Source of the DNA: Cryobacterium sp. SO1
GTDB taxonomy: Bacteria; Actinomycetota; Actinomycetes; Actinomycetales; Microbacteriaceae
Direction: 5' to 3'
Length of the DNA: 64,000 bases
NCBI RefSeq assembly: GCF_004210215.2
Contig: NZ_CP067394.1
Span: forward strand, 3,782,001-3,846,000
Of the stretch, positions 54,872-63,529 are shown one piece after another. The notes beneath the pieces are model-generated. The model did no database searches. It was not told where the DNA came from and saw only the letters and a list, made by a program, of their open reading frames with translations. Positions within the stretch are counted from its first letter, which is position 1. The number at the start of each line of letters is the position of its first letter. The translations under genes were made by a program, and so were the position numbers.

Positions 54872-56014
54872 CTAGCGGCGGGTGGACACCGTCACGGTGA
54901 ACTTCGTGTTCCGGCCCACCTGGCGGGTCGGGCCGACGATGCGGGTGAGCGCGGGGCGGTAGCCGAGGTGGGTGTTCCACACCGTCCACAGCTCGCCCCC
55001 GGGACGCAGAACCCTGGCCGCATCCTCGAAGAGTTTCAGGGCGATGCCGGCATGCACCGAGGAGCCGATGTGGAACGGCGGGTTCAGCATGATCAGTTCG
55101 GCGGAGGCATCCGGTTGTGCGCTCAGGGCGTCGTCGCGGAGGACCTGCACCCGGTCCGCCACGGCGTTGGCCGTCATGGTGGCCGAGGCCGAGGCGACGG
55201 CCGCAGCGGATTGGTCAGTCGCCAGCAGCTGCAGACCCGGGCGGCGCCGGGCGAGGGCGGCGGCGAGGACGCCGGTACCGCAACCGAGGTCGATCGCGGT
55301 GCTGGCATCGGGCTTCATCCGGCCCTGGAACTCGAGAAGGTAGCGGGTGCCGATGTCGATGGTGGTACCGGCGAAGGCGGCGCCGTGGGCGCAGACCGTG
55401 AGGCCCAGGTCGGGGTGCTCGACCGTGCGCGGCCAGGGAGAGCCCCCAGAGACGTTCGGCCGCGTGGCGATCAGGACCCGCGACTTCTGGCGCGCCGGGG
55501 TCACATTCAGGTCGCCGAAGTGCCGGCGCAGCACCTCGTTCATGGCCACGCTCATGTGCTTGACCCGGCCACCGGCGACCACGGTCACGTCGGAGGCGGC
55601 GAAGCGGGCGATGGCGCCGGCCAGTTCGTCGAGCGCGGCCAGGCTGCGCGGCAGCTGCATGAGCACCAGGCGGGCCCCGGCGAACAGATCGGCGTCGAGC
55701 GGCAGGTGCCGGTACGCCCCGGCCAACCCGGCGACAGTGCTCTCAAGATCGGCCGCGTTGTGATCGAGGGCACGCTCGCCGGAGAGCGCATCCTGGAAGA
55801 CGCGAACATCCGGCCGACCGCTCAGCTGCGCCGCCGCCGCGAGCGTCAGGGCGCCGTAATGGTCTTCGAGCACCACGACCTCGCCGGGACCGGCCTCGGC
55901 CAGCCAGACCGCTGCTTCATCCAGGATCAGCCGGTCGCTCGCGTCGACGGCGAAGAGATTGGTCGCCTCAACGTCGGGCCAGCGGCGCAGACGCTCGAAC
56001 GGAAACTCAGGCAT
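54872..56014 (-). CDS. RsmC/RlmG-like rRNA guanine-N2 methyltransferase
   Basis: Class I SAM-dependent methyltransferase (380 residues) with the two-domain layout of RsmC and RlmG: a degenerate N-terminal methyltransferase-like domain (about 1-195) and a catalytic C-terminal domain (200-380). The SAM motif is AIDLGCGTGVLAAALARR near residue 238 and the catalytic NPPF motif is LNPPFHIGSS near 313, typical of guanine-N2 (and adenine-N6) methylation. Which rRNA base it modifies (G1207 of 16S or G1835 of 23S) cannot be decided. It diverges from the helicase gene and converges on the HNH gene across 59 bases with no evident terminator. Confidence 0.85.
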   Translation of the reverse strand: MPEFPFERLRRWPDVEATNLFAVDASDRLILDEAAVWLAEAGPGEVVVLEDHYGALTLAAAAQLSGRPDVRVFQDALSGERALDHNAADLESTVAGLAGAYRHLPLDADLFAGARLVLMQLPRSLAALDELAGAIARFAASDVTVVAGGRVKHMSVAMNEVLRRHFGDLNVTPARQKSRVLIATRPNVSGGSPWPRTVEHPDLGLTVCAHGAAFAGTTIDIGTRYLLEFQGRMKPDASTAIDLGCGTGVLAAALARRRPGLQLLATDQSAAAVASASATMTANAVADRVQVLRDDALSAQPDASAELIMLNPPFHIGSSVHAGIALKLFEDAARVLRPGGELWTVWNTHLGYRPALTRIVGPTRQVGRNTKFTVTVSTRR

Positions 56015-56113
56015 CCGCTCAGAATAGCCGCCCGGCGAATCGGCTCGGGGAGGCCGGCGTGACGTGGGACAATAAGAGACCCCTTCACCCAACCGTCTCG
56101 GACACCGCACCTC

Positions 56114-59100
56114 ATGGCCCACAACCTCAGCGATCTGCAGATCGCGCGCCTCGTCGGGCCACAGGCGTACTCGCGCGGGGTGCGCTACGCCAAGGAGGGC
56201 CGGGTCGAAGACCAGGTCTGGCAGCTGGGCGGCAGCCGCCTGCTCGGCACCGTCGGTGGCACCCAGGCCCGGCCCTACGACGTCATCGTGACCTTCCAGC
56301 AGGATTCCTACGGCACCGTGGTGCGCGCATCCGGCACCTGCAGTTGCCCGATGCGCCTGAACTGCAAGCACGTCGTCGCCCTGCTGCTGTCCAGCCGGTC
56401 CACGGCTGCCGACCTCGCCCGCTCGCCGCGTGCGGCGGATTCCCAGCAATCCCGCACGCCTGCCCCCGCCACCTGGCAGAGCGCACTCGCTCCGCTCACC
56501 AGAGCGCCGGAAGCCGAGCCCACCACGGGCACCGCCCTGGCCCTGCAGTTCGAGTTGCTTCCGCCGCCACGCGCCGCCCGCCTGCCCACCCCCGCCGTGT
56601 CGCTGGCCCGCCTGGGCGTGCGTCCGATGGTGCGCGGCAAGAAGGGCAAGTGGATCCGGGGCAACCTCACCTGGGACAGCCTCTCCTACTCCCGCGGCAT
56701 GCTCAACCGGGCCCAGCTGCGAGTGCTCTCCGCCATCTTCGAGCTCTACTCCTCCGGCCAGCGCTACCACGTGACCACCGACCCGTGGATGCACCTGGAC
56801 GGCTTTGCCAACCGCGCCCTCTGGGGCCTGCTCGGCGAGGCCCGCGAGGCCGGCATCCCGTTCATCAGCACCACCCCGGGCCAGGACCCGGTGACGGTCC
56901 TGGACGAACCCGCCGACCTGTCCCTCGACATCCGCCGCGATCACGGTGGCCTCACCCTCTCCCCCCTCGTCTCCCTCGACGGCCGGGTACTCGACCGCAG
57001 CGCCCTGGGCTACATCGGGGACCCTGCGCACGGCCTGTTCACCTGGACGACCAGCAGCACCGAGGTGCGCCTCACCCTCGCCCCGCTCGCCCGCCAGCTC
57101 GGCCGCGACCTGCGGATACTCGCCTCGGCGCACACCCCGATCACGGTTCCGCCCGACGAGGAGAACGTCTTCCTCGCCGATTTCTACCCGTTCCTGCGCG
57201 GCCAACTCTCGCTGACCAGCACCGACGAGTCGTTCGAGCTGCCCGACACCGCACGGCCGGTCCTGGCCCTCTCGATCAGCGCCCAGGCGGATGCCCGCAT
57301 CAGCCTGCACTGGGATTGGCAGTACACCGGCGGTGCCGGCAGCACCGGCGAACCGGCCATCGCGCCGCTCTACGGTCCGGCCACCGAAGACGCCCCGGCC
57401 GGCTATCGGGACACGGCCGACGAGGCCCGCATCCTGCATGCCGCGAGCGGCATATTCGCTGGATTCCCCGCCCACCTGCCGGCGCTGTTCGCCGCGGAGC
57501 TGACCGGGTCCACCAGCGTCGCCGATTCCCCGGGCATCCTGCGCGCGGACGCCACGCTCGACGGCGCCCGCATGATCGAGTTCCTGGAGAACGTGCTGCC
57601 GGCGCTCGAGGCGGCGGACGACCTGTTGGTGCAGTTCGTCGGTGATGCCCCGGAGTACCGTGAGGCTGCCGAGCCGCCCACCCTCACCTTCGCGACCTCG
57701 GCACGGGCCGAGAGCCGGGATTGGTTCGACCTCTCGGTGCGGGTCACCGTCGACGGCGAGGATGTGCCCTTCGACGAGGTCTTCCGCGCCCTGGCCACGG
57801 GCCAGGAACTGATGATCCTGCAGGACGGCACCTACTTCAGCCTGGATCGGCCCGAACTGCAGCAGCTGCGCCACCTGATCGAGGAGGCCCGCGGCCTACA
57901 GGACTCCCCGAACGATTCCCTGCGCATCAACCGGGCCCAGTCCGACCTCTGGGAAGAATTGCAGGATCTCGGAAGTGCTGAAGCCGAAGCCGCGGCCTGG
58001 CGGGACACCCTCGCCGGTCTGGCCGAGGGCGCCGAGATCGCCCACCGAGAGCTGCCCGCCGGCGTCCACGCGTCGCTCCGGCCGTATCAGCAGACCGGGT
58101 TCGACTGGCTGGGCTTCCTCTACGACACCGGCCTGGGCGGCGTCCTCGCCGACGACATGGGACTCGGCAAGACCCTGCAGGCCATCGCCCTCATCGTCGA
58201 CGCCCGCGCCCGGCAGGCCGAGCGCCGGCCGTTCCTGGTCGTCGCCCCCACCAGCGTGGTGCACAACTGGGCCACCGAGTGTGCCAGATTCGCCCCCGAC
58301 CTCTCGGTCGCCGCCATCACCGAGACCACCGCCAAGCGCGGCGCCTCGCTGGCCGAGGCCGTGACCACGGCGGATGTCGTGATCACCTCGTACACCCTGT
58401 TCCGGCTGGACTTCGACGAGTACGACGCCGTCAGCTGGGCCGGGCTGCTGCTCGACGAGGCGCAGTTCGTGAAGAACCACAAGTCCAGGGCGCACCAGTG
58501 CGCCAAGCGCTTGCAGGCGCCATTCAAGCTCGCCATCACCGGCACCCCGCTGGAGAACAACCTGATGGAACTGTGGTCGTTGCTCTCGATCACCGCTCCG
58601 GGCCTGTTCCCCAGTGCCGCCCGCTTCTCCGACTACTACCAGCGCCCCATCGAGACCCAGGCCGACGGTGACAGGCTCGGCCAGCTGCGCCGCCGCATCC
58701 GCCCGTTCATGCTGCGCCGTACCAAGGACCAGGTGGCCAGCGACCTGCCCGCCAAGCAGGAGCAGGTGCTCGAACTCGAGCTGCACCCCCGGCACCGCCG
58801 GGTGTACCAGATGCACCTGCAGCGGGAGCGTCAAAAGGTGCTCGGGCTGCTCGGCGACCTCAACCAGAACCGGTTCGAGATCTTCAGGTCCATCACCATG
58901 CTGCGCCAGCTCAGCTTGGATGCCAGCCTGTACGACGACAAGTACGCCGACATCCCCTCGAGCAAGCTGGATGTGCTCATGGAGCTGCTCGAAGACGTCG
59001 TCGCCGAGGGCCACCGCACCCTGATCTTCAGCCAGTTCACCGGCTACCTCGCCAAGGTGCGGGCGCGTCTCGACGGCGCCGGCGTGAGCTACTCCTACCT

Positions 59101-59467
59101 CGACGGCCGCACCCGCAACCGGGCGGCGGCCATCGACGGGTTCAAGAACGGTGACACCTCGGTGTTCCTGATCAGCCTCAAGGCCGGCGGGTTCGGCCTC
59201 AACCTCACCGAGGCCGACTACTGCATCCTGCTCGACCCCTGGTGGAACCCGGCGGCCGAGGCCCAAGCCGTCGACCGGGCCCACCGGATCGGGCAGACCA
59301 AGAACGTGATGGTCTACCGTCTCGTGGCCACCGACACCATCGAGGAGAAGGTGATGGCCCTCAAGGCGGTCAAGGCCAAACTCTTCGACAGCGTCATGAC
59401 CGATGGCGGCGCCCAGGGAACCGGCCAGGGGCTCACCGCCTCCGACATCCGCGAACTGCTCGAGTAG
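56114..59467 (+). CDS. SWIM zinc-finger SNF2-family helicase
   Basis: 1117-residue DNA-dependent ATPase of the Swi2/Snf2 superfamily with an N-terminal SWIM finger (CSCPMRLNCKH, residues 75-85). A long beta-rich middle region of unknown function covers about 110-640. The ATPase core begins near 655: LRPYQQTGFDWLGFLYD, motif I DDMGLGKT, motif II DEAQ (usually DEAH), motif III TGTPLENN, and the second lobe with FSQFTGYLAKVRARL, LISLKAGGFGLNL and QAVDRAHRIGQTK. Homologues may act in transcription-associated DNA remodelling or repair (HepA/RapA-like). The ATG follows an AATAAGAG stretch; no strong ribosome site is visible. Followed after 5 bases by the DUF1206 gene. Confidence 0.92.
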   Translation: MAHNLSDLQIARLVGPQAYSRGVRYAKEGRVEDQVWQLGGSRLLGTVGGTQARPYDVIVTFQQDSYGTVVRASGTCSCPMRLNCKHVVALLLSSRSTAADLARSPRAADSQQSRTPAPATWQSALAPLTRAPEAEPTTGTALALQFELLPPPRAARLPTPAVSLARLGVRPMVRGKKGKWIRGNLTWDSLSYSRGMLNRAQLRVLSAIFELYSSGQRYHVTTDPWMHLDGFANRALWGLLGEAREAGIPFISTTPGQDPVTVLDEPADLSLDIRRDHGGLTLSPLVSLDGRVLDRSALGYIGDPAHGLFTWTTSSTEVRLTLAPLARQLGRDLRILASAHTPITVPPDEENVFLADFYPFLRGQLSLTSTDESFELPDTARPVLALSISAQADARISLHWDWQYTGGAGSTGEPAIAPLYGPATEDAPAGYRDTADEARILHAASGIFAGFPAHLPALFAAELTGSTSVADSPGILRADATLDGARMIEFLENVLPALEAADDLLVQFVGDAPEYREAAEPPTLTFATSARAESRDWFDLSVRVTVDGEDVPFDEVFRALATGQELMILQDGTYFSLDRPELQQLRHLIEEARGLQDSPNDSLRINRAQSDLWEELQDLGSAEAEAAAWRDTLAGLAEGAEIAHRELPAGVHASLRPYQQTGFDWLGFLYDTGLGGVLADDMGLGKTLQAIALIVDARARQAERRPFLVVAPTSVVHNWATECARFAPDLSVAAITETTAKRGASLAEAVTTADVVITSYTLFRLDFDEYDAVSWAGLLLDEAQFVKNHKSRAHQCAKRLQAPFKLAITGTPLENNLMELWSLLSITAPGLFPSAARFSDYYQRPIETQADGDRLGQLRRRIRPFMLRRTKDQVASDLPAKQEQVLELELHPRHRRVYQMHLQRERQKVLGLLGDLNQNRFEIFRSITMLRQLSLDASLYDDKYADIPSSKLDVLMELLEDVVAEGHRTLIFSQFTGYLAKVRARLDGAGVSYSYLDGRTRNRAAAIDGFKNGDTSVFLISLKAGGFGLNLTEADYCILLDPWWNPAAEAQAVDRAHRIGQTKNVMVYRLVATDTIEEKVMALKAVKAKLFDSVMTDGGAQGTGQGLTASDIRELLE

Positions 59468-59472
59468 CCCGG

Positions 59473-60321
59473 GTGACCGACCTTTCCGCAGACCCGGTGG
59501 CCGACCGGACTGTTGAGGCGCGTGAACGCATGAAGCAGGCCGCGCAGCGCGCCCATCGCAACCGGTCGGTGCGGGCCTCCGCCCGGAGCGGACTGCTCGC
59601 CAACGGCCTGGTGCACGCGCTGATCGGCGGCATCGGGCTGCGCATCGCGAACGGCCAGCCGGGCGAGGCCGACCAGCTCGGCGCGCTGAGCGCCATCGCC
59701 AACGGCCCCGGCGGTCTCGCCGTGCTCTGGCTGTCCACGGTGTCACTCTGGGGCCTGGCGCTCTGGCAGGGCACCAACGCCGCGTTCAGCGTGGCACCGA
59801 ACCGGCGCATCCTGGTGTTCCGCCGTGCGCTCAATGTGGGCAAGGCCCTCGGCTTCGCGCTGCTCGGCCTGGTCACCTTCGCGGTGGCGCTCGGTGCACG
59901 ATCCGGGGGCAGCGAGGTCGTGCGGGATGCCGATGCCGCCGTTGTCGAGAGCCCGGCGGGCCTGTTCCTGTTGCTGGTCGTCGGCACCACGGTGGGCATC
60001 ATCGGCGGTGGCCTGGTCTGGCGTGGACTGCGGCGCAACTTCCGCGAGGAGCTGCGCTACCTCTGGGGTCCCACCAAGGTCGTGGTGCTCACCCTCGGCG
60101 TCTTCGGCCATGTGGCCAAGGGCCTCGCCTTCCTGGTCACGGGTTCCCTGCTGGTCGCCGCGGCCGTATTCGCCGACTCACGCTGGGTGGGCGGCCTCGA
60201 CGCCGGGCTACGCTACCTGCTCACGCTGCAATCCGGCCCGGTGCTGCTGAACGTCGTGGCCGCCGGCCTCATCGCCTTCGGCCTTTACCTGGTGGCCCGG
60301 GCGGCGTTCCTGCGGCACTGA
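59473..60321 (+). CDS. DUF1206 integral membrane protein
   Basis: 282-residue membrane protein of the DUF1206 family. It consists of three repeated pairs of membrane segments with the recurring pattern R(S/N)GLLANGLVHALIGGIGLRIA, ALNVGKALGFALLGLVTFAVA and FGHVAKGLAFLVTGSLLVAA; each repeat pairs a basic cap with a Gly-rich helix. Function unknown. The GTG starts 5 bases after the helicase stop, so the two are probably co-transcribed. A long palindrome begins 27 bases after the stop. Confidence 0.85.
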   Translation: MTDLSADPVADRTVEARERMKQAAQRAHRNRSVRASARSGLLANGLVHALIGGIGLRIANGQPGEADQLGALSAIANGPGGLAVLWLSTVSLWGLALWQGTNAAFSVAPNRRILVFRRALNVGKALGFALLGLVTFAVALGARSGGSEVVRDADAAVVESPAGLFLLLVVGTTVGIIGGGLVWRGLRRNFREELRYLWGPTKVVVLTLGVFGHVAKGLAFLVTGSLLVAAAVFADSRWVGGLDAGLRYLLTLQSGPVLLNVVAAGLIAFGLYLVARAAFLRH

Positions 60322-60347
60322 CGGGTCGGCTCGGCCCAGGAGCGGCT

Positions 60348-60413
60348 AACTGGTCCCCGTGCGGACAAGTGCGCCCGGCGTACCGGGCGCAATTGTCCGC
60401 TTCGGTACCAGTT
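60348..60413. repeat. Long palindromic element, copy 1 of family C
   Basis: Arms of 31 bases with 26 pairs matching around a 4-base centre (CGTA). It starts AACTGGTCCCCGTGCGGACA and ends at the truncated front of the glutathione peroxidase remnant. An inverted, diverged copy lies at 61576-61641, and a partial copy at 60781. Possibly also a terminator for the helicase-DUF1206 unit. Confidence 0.75.
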
Positions 60414-60439
60414 GGGCGACCGGTCAGGCTGGGAGTTGG

Positions 60440-60766
60440 ATCGGGTTCCAGTGCAACCAGTTCGCCCTCGGCGAGACCGGCAGCGCCGAGAAGATCAGCG
60501 AGTTCTGCTCCACCACTTACGGCGTCACCTTCCCGCTGATGCAGAAGACGAAAGTGAACGGTGGCTCGCAGCATCCGCTCTACGCCGAGCTCACCCAGAC
60601 GCCGGATAGCGCGGGCAAGGCCGGCAAGGTGAAGTGGAACTTCGAGAAGTTCGTGATCTCGCCCTCCGGCGCCATCTCCCGCTTCCGCCCGACCACGCTC
60701 CCCGACTCCCCCGAGGCCATCGCGGCGATCGAGTCCGGCCTGGCCGAGCTGAAGCCCGCCGCGTAA
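60440..60766 (+). pseudogene. Glutathione peroxidase, N-terminal half missing
   Basis: The sequence IGFQCNQFALGETGS, EKISEFCSTTYGVTFPLMQK, VNGGSQHPLYAELTQ and KVKWNFEKFVISPSGAISRF is the second half of a thiol/glutathione peroxidase, including the conserved KWNFxKF block and the Gln/Asn/Trp active-site partners. The first 60 or so residues, with the catalytic Cys in the NVAS(K/R)CGFT motif, are absent; upstream DNA is the palindromic element, read in frame as unrelated residues. No start codon belonging to the family remains, so it is most likely inactive. The loss of the front half may have accompanied insertion or recombination at the palindrome. Confidence 0.8.
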
Positions 60767-60780
60767 CGCTCTCCGGACTC

Positions 60781-60811
60781 AACTGGTCCCCGACCGGACA
60801 CGCGCTACCAG
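60781..60811. repeat. Partial copy of palindrome family C
   Basis: AACTGGTCCCCG then CCGGACA repeats the left part of the element at 60348, followed by a short CTACCAG that can pair with CTGGT. It overlaps the 3' end of the secreted-protein gene on the opposite strand. Confidence 0.5.
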
Positions 60812-61491
60812 CCCACCTCCACGCCGGGGATCGAGGTGATCTCGATATCGAACCCCGGATACAGTTCGGGTCGAATGCGGTCCTCCAGCCGCTTGATGGC
60901 CGCGGCATCCAGCGAGGTGGAGTCGGTGCCGGCTTCCGAGCCGGGGTAGAGCTCGACCTCGAGGGTGACCGTGAAGACATTCGCAGCGGCCATGAAGCTC
61001 TGTTTCCCGACCGCATCCTTGATGATCGCGCTCACCCTCTCGAGCTGGGGTTGGATGTTAACCTCGGTGAAGCCGACGTTCTCGTGCAGGTCATAGGGGC
61101 GACCGGCGGCGTCCACGATCGCCAGCGCCTCCGGGGGCGCCGTGCCCATGAAGCTGATGCCGAAGCCCTCATCGGTGATGTAGCCATAGGCGTAGTCGTC
61201 GGGAAACGTCGTGCGCACCGCGTCGACGGCACTGCCCCACGGGCCCTCCCGCTCGCCGATCTCCATTTCATGCTCCACCGAATAGTCCCCCGCCCAGGCA
61301 TCGCGGGGAGGAGGCTCGGGGACCGGGGTGGCGGAAATCACCGGCGCGGCCGACGAGCCGGGCACCGGAACGTCAGCGGGGTCAGCTTCGGCCGAGGCCA
61401 AGAGCGATGGCACGGCGGCCCCGGCGGCACCCACCACTCCCAGCACGACCGCCGCCGTGATCATCAGGCGTATCCGTGTCATGCCTGCCAT
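60805..61491 (-). CDS. Secreted or membrane-anchored protein of unknown function
   Basis: 228 residues. An N-terminal signal peptide or anchor is clear (RIRLMITAAVVLGVVGAAGA, residues 6-25), followed by a Pro/Ala/Ser-rich linker to about residue 62 (VPVPGSSAAPVISATPVPEPP) and a globular domain of about 160 residues with IGEREGPWGSAVDAV, FPDDYAYGYITDEGFGISF, and a C-terminal IRPELYPGFDIEITSIPGVEVGW. No family is recognised. The domain alternates predicted strands and helices and could be a small alpha/beta sandwich. Flanked on both sides by family C palindromic sequences. Not linked in an obvious operon; the 3' end runs into the partial repeat. Confidence 0.7.
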   Translation of the reverse strand: MAGMTRIRLMITAAVVLGVVGAAGAAVPSLLASAEADPADVPVPGSSAAPVISATPVPEPPPRDAWAGDYSVEHEMEIGEREGPWGSAVDAVRTTFPDDYAYGYITDEGFGISFMGTAPPEALAIVDAAGRPYDLHENVGFTEVNIQPQLERVSAIIKDAVGKQSFMAAANVFTVTLEVELYPGSEAGTDSTSLDAAAIKRLEDRIRPELYPGFDIEITSIPGVEVGW

Positions 61492-61575
61492 GCCGGCTCC
61501 CGTCGTCTGCCGCCGACGCTACCCCACAATCGCGGAACGCCGCTGGCCCCGGTTCGCTCCTGCGCCGGTGGACCG

Positions 61576-61641
61576 AAGTGCTCCCGCTTCGGACGATTGC
61601 ACCCGGCGCACCGGGTGCAGAAGTCCGCATGGGGAACAGTT
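61576..61641. repeat. Long palindromic element, copy 2 of family C
   Basis: 31-base arms (23 pairs matching) around CGCA, inverted relative to the copy at 60348. Arms agree with that copy at about 25 of 31 bases, and the inner GCGCCCGG/CCGGGCGC stem becomes GCACCCGG/CCGGGTGC, a pair-preserving change. It sits upstream of the secreted-protein gene, downstream of the carboxylesterase stop. Confidence 0.75.
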
Positions 61642-61688
61642 GCGTCAGAACAGGGCGACGGACCGGCTCGACCTGCGCGAGCGGCGGG

Positions 61689-63359
61689 TCAGCCGGCGAA
61701 GGCCAGCAGGGCGCCGGCGTAGGTGGCGCCCACGGTCGTGACCACGGTCGTGACCTGCGTCGTGACCTGCGTCGTGACCTGCGTCGTGACCTCGGTCGTG
61801 AGCTCGGTCGCGACCCGGATGGCGGCCACGGTGGGGCCGGCCGGGGCGACGTCGTAGCTGATCACCGGCTGGGCGTCGACGGGATCGCCCGCAGCCCAGG
61901 CCGGCCAGGCGGGGTCTCCCCCGGCGATGAACTTCACCGCGGCGCCGTGCACCTCGTCGGCCAGGCGCTGCGACGGCGCCGGGCCGGTCAGGACCTCAAC
62001 CCGTGGGGCGTCGAGCGCGTCGAAGAAGAACGGCAGGTCGAGGCAGTGCAGCGCCCCGCCGAGCGTGGGCGAGCGCCAGGCGAACGCCCACAGCCAGGTG
62101 GGCGCGGCATCCGCTGCCCGGCCCACGGCGACACCGACCGAGGCGGCAACGCCCAGCGCGACGGATGCGGCGGCGGCCCGGTCGACCGCGACCGCGGCCC
62201 GGGCCTCGGCGACCTGCAGCATCACGCCGCGGATGGCGCGGTCCGAGGCGAACTGGCCGAGGACATCGGCGGTGCCGCGCTGGTCGTGCGCCACGGCGTA
62301 CGCGCGCGCAGCGGGACCGGCGACGCCCAACCGGACCAGCATCTCGGCGGCGTCTTCACCGGCGAGCTCGTCGGTGAGATCGTTCATGGCGAAGTTGAAC
62401 TCGTGGTCGGTGCTGCCGAGCATCAACGGTTTGTCGGCGCCGATGCCCGCCAGAACGGCGTCGAGAGTGGCCAGCGGGATCAGGGAGCCGTCGACGACGG
62501 GGCCGAACGGCAACCCGCCCATGAGGGTGTTCGCGATCTCGCCCAGCGGCCCGGCGGGGCTGCCGGCGGGCAGCGCCGTGGCCCGCGGCTGCTCGGCCAG
62601 GATCTGCTCCTCGGTGAGCGCGCCGAGGCCGGCCCGGGTGGGCGCCACCCCGGCCAGCCCGGCGAGGCGGCGACCGGTCTGCTCGGCCTGGGCCGGCGTG
62701 AGGTGGGTGGCCACCCCGGAGATCACGATGGCCCGCGCGAACAACGGATGCGCGCGCGGCATCGACAGCAGGGTGAGTACGGCCCCGCCACCGGCGGACT
62801 GGCCGGCGATGGTGACCCGGGCCGGGTCACCGCCGAAGAAACGGATGTTGCGCTGCACCCACTCGAGCGCCAGCAGCCAGTCGAGCACGCCCCGGTTCAG
62901 CGGCGCGTCCTCGATCCAGCCGAAGCCGTCAAAGCCGAGCCGGTAGGACACGTTCACCGTGACCACGCCGTGCCCGTTGAAGCCAGAGCCGTCGTACCAG
63001 GGGCTGGCCGCGGAGCCTGAGGTGTAGCCGCCGCCGTGGATGTAGACCAGCACGGGCAGGCCCTGCCCGGCTGGCACCTCCACGGGATCGGGCGTGAACA
63101 CGCTCACGTTCAGCGTCGAATCGCCGGGGAAGCTGGGTTCGGGCACGAGGGTGGTGTCGCCGCCGTCGATGCGCTGCGGGGTGGCGCCGGGACTGCCGGC
63201 ATCCAGCACGCCTTGCCACGGCGGATGAAGCACGGGAACGGCGAACCGCAGCTCACCCACCGGCGGGGCCGCGTAGGGAATGCCGAGGAAGGCCGCGGAG
63301 CCGGATCGCCGACGGCCGCGGACGACCCCGGCTGTGGTGCTGACGTCGACGGTGTCCAT
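61689..63359 (-). CDS. Carboxylesterase/lipase family protein (type B) with repeat tail
   Basis: 556-residue alpha/beta-hydrolase of the type-B carboxylesterase family, hydrolysing carboxylic esters. The oxyanion-hole motif VYIHGGGYTSG lies near residue 100, the nucleophile serine in GQSAGGGAV near 185, and FLGIPYAAPPVGELRF near 26 is the family N-terminal signature; acid and His are expected near 290 and 460 (VHGAAV). No signal peptide is seen. The C-terminus carries VTTQVTTQVTTQVTTVVTT, a run from a 12-base DNA repeat that is not part of the fold. Start ATG was chosen because the family begins there; the open frame upstream is not family-like. Confidence 0.88.
   Translation of the reverse strand: MDTVDVSTTAGVVRGRRRSGSAAFLGIPYAAPPVGELRFAVPVLHPPWQGVLDAGSPGATPQRIDGGDTTLVPEPSFPGDSTLNVSVFTPDPVEVPAGQGLPVLVYIHGGGYTSGSAASPWYDGSGFNGHGVVTVNVSYRLGFDGFGWIEDAPLNRGVLDWLLALEWVQRNIRFFGGDPARVTIAGQSAGGGAVLTLLSMPRAHPLFARAIVISGVATHLTPAQAEQTGRRLAGLAGVAPTRAGLGALTEEQILAEQPRATALPAGSPAGPLGEIANTLMGGLPFGPVVDGSLIPLATLDAVLAGIGADKPLMLGSTDHEFNFAMNDLTDELAGEDAAEMLVRLGVAGPAARAYAVAHDQRGTADVLGQFASDRAIRGVMLQVAEARAAVAVDRAAAASVALGVAASVGVAVGRAADAAPTWLWAFAWRSPTLGGALHCLDLPFFFDALDAPRVEVLTGPAPSQRLADEVHGAAVKFIAGGDPAWPAWAAGDPVDAQPVISYDVAPAGPTVAAIRVATELTTEVTTQVTTQVTTQVTTVVTTVGATYAGALLAFAG
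61731..61814. repeat. 12-base tandem repeat in the 3' end of the carboxylesterase gene
   Basis: Seven units of CACGGTCGTGAC / CTGCGTCGTGAC type, encoding T-x-V-T quartets near the C-terminus. In frame, so copy number may vary without disrupting the gene. Confidence 0.88.
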
Positions 63360-63529
63360 CGGTGGCCTTCCTGGAGAGTGCGGTACGCCGCGCTGGTGCG
63401 CTGGGCTATTTGGGCGCGGAGGCGACCAGAGTACCCGAGCCGGTCGCTTCCAGAAGCGAGCAGAATGGATGCGCCACGCCGCGGTGAGCACCTCACCGGG
63501 CTCGGCATCACCGCGGGAGGAGCACACGC

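Noticed and set aside
54872..57874. Extension of the methyltransferase frame far upstream to about 1000 codons
   Set aside because: Only the part from 56014 onward downstream matches the family; the extension is the antisense of the SWIM-SNF2 gene.
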